Shown here: positions 13,777 through 14,014 of the stretch, in pieces
Position numbering within the stretch: the first letter of the stretch is position 1
Layout of the letters: the number at the start of each line of letters is the position of its first letter
Assembly (NCBI GenBank): GCA_030040625.1
Contig: JASHTI010000127.1
Span: forward strand, 1-14,014
Source: Thermoplasmata archaeon
GTDB taxonomy: Archaea; Thermoplasmatota; Thermoplasmata; Lutacidiplasmatales; UBA184
Direction of reading: 5' to 3'
Length of the DNA: 14,014 nucleotides
Program-made: the position numbers and the translations under genes
Notes under the pieces: generated by a model
The model's database searches: none
What the model was told of the DNA's origin: nothing
Seen by the model: the letters and a program-made list of their open reading frames with translations, nothing else

Positions 13777-14014
13777 TTACGGGGAAGCCTCCCGGGGTCG
13801 TCCCCGGAGATAGAGCGCCCCGGCGGCCCCGAGCAGTCCCAGCAGGCCGAGCGCCTCGAGCTGGACCGCCGTGAGCCGTGCCGGTCCGGCGGCGCGCGCC
13901 GCCGGCGCTCCCAGCAGGGCCGGGAGCGTCCGCCCCTTGGCGACGAACGACACCGCGACCGAGGTCGCCGCGCCGCTCACCGTCGCCTTGGTCGGCTGGC
14001 CGCTCCCCTTGAAG
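13777..14014 (-). CDS. C-terminal end of a membrane-anchored surface protein (5' part outside window)
   Basis: The frame is open from the right edge to a TAA at 13777, giving the last 78 residues of a longer protein. It starts with a beta-strand-like stretch (PTKATVSGAATSVAVSFVA) that resembles the closing strands of ETGLP-type domains in secreted Thermoplasmata proteins. A linker rich in Ala/Pro follows, then a hydrophobic segment (ALGLLGLLGAAGALYL) and an Arg-containing tail RGRPREASP. This is the usual plan of a surface protein held by a single C-terminal membrane helix with its tail in the cytoplasm. The GTG at 13980 could be taken as a start, but the frame is open upstream and the N-terminal residues fit the middle of a domain, so I treat it as partial. 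Function unknown. Confidence 0.68.
   Translation of the reverse strand, partial: FKGSGQPTKATVSGAATSVAVSFVAKGRTLPALLGAPAARAAGPARLTAVQLEALGLLGLLGAAGALYLRGRPREASP

Overview
The window is very GC-rich DNA that most likely comes from an archaeon of the Thermoplasmatota. Three things suggest this. AT-rich archaeal TATA boxes (TTTAAATA) stand out just upstream of the sufB and sufC start codons. Genes follow each other with Shine-Dalgarno sites or short start/stop overlaps. The secreted proteins carry the 'FTETGLPSGTSW' type of beta-sandwich segment, which I associate with surface proteins of Thermoplasmata. The lineage is an inference, because there is no rRNA or other phylogenetic marker here.

Layout. 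(1) 1-4344, minus strand: the first 1448 codons of a giant secreted S53 (sedolisin/kumamolisin) peptidase. It has a signal peptide, an activation prodomain, the catalytic domain with the Glu/Asp/Asp/Ser set, one ETGLP domain and then at least seven PKD-like repeats cut by the window edge. (2) 4345-4632: divergent promoter region. (3) 4633-6359, plus strand: a SufD-like scaffold protein followed by a coupled small helical protein of unknown function. (4) 6356-7768, minus strand: SufB, meeting the previous operon tail to tail with overlapping stop codons. (5) 8003-10062, minus strand: sufC then sufS, with their own promoter. (6) 10063-10141: a compact divergent control region with a TATA box, a perfect inverted repeat CAACC-AGC-GGTTG and a motif shared with the sufD promoter. 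(7) 10142-13686, plus strand: a tight four-gene operon made of a SufR-like winged-helix regulator with clustered cysteines, a CysM-type PLP cysteine synthase, a Mec-type JAMM metalloprotease, and one polypeptide that joins a CysO/ThiS-like sulfur carrier to a MoeZ-like E1 plus rhodanese. (8) 13777-14014, minus strand: the membrane-anchored C-terminal end of another surface protein.

How it works together (inference from families). The rhodanese and E1 parts of the fusion would charge the carrier's C-terminal Gly-Gly with sulfur as a thiocarboxylate. CysM would use the thiocarboxylate to make a carrier-cysteine adduct, and the JAMM enzyme would release free cysteine. This is the logic of the mycobacterial CysO-CysM-Mec route. 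SufS, encoded next door, consumes cysteine to supply sulfur to SufBCD for Fe-S clusters, and a regulator that probably senses Fe-S sits between the two arms. The window therefore looks like a compact sulfur module covering cysteine synthesis, cysteine use and Fe-S feedback. The most unusual point is that the carrier's Gly-Gly is internal (residues 91-92 of 491). It either has to be cut free, with the neighbouring JAMM protease as the obvious candidate, or works in an unexpected way.
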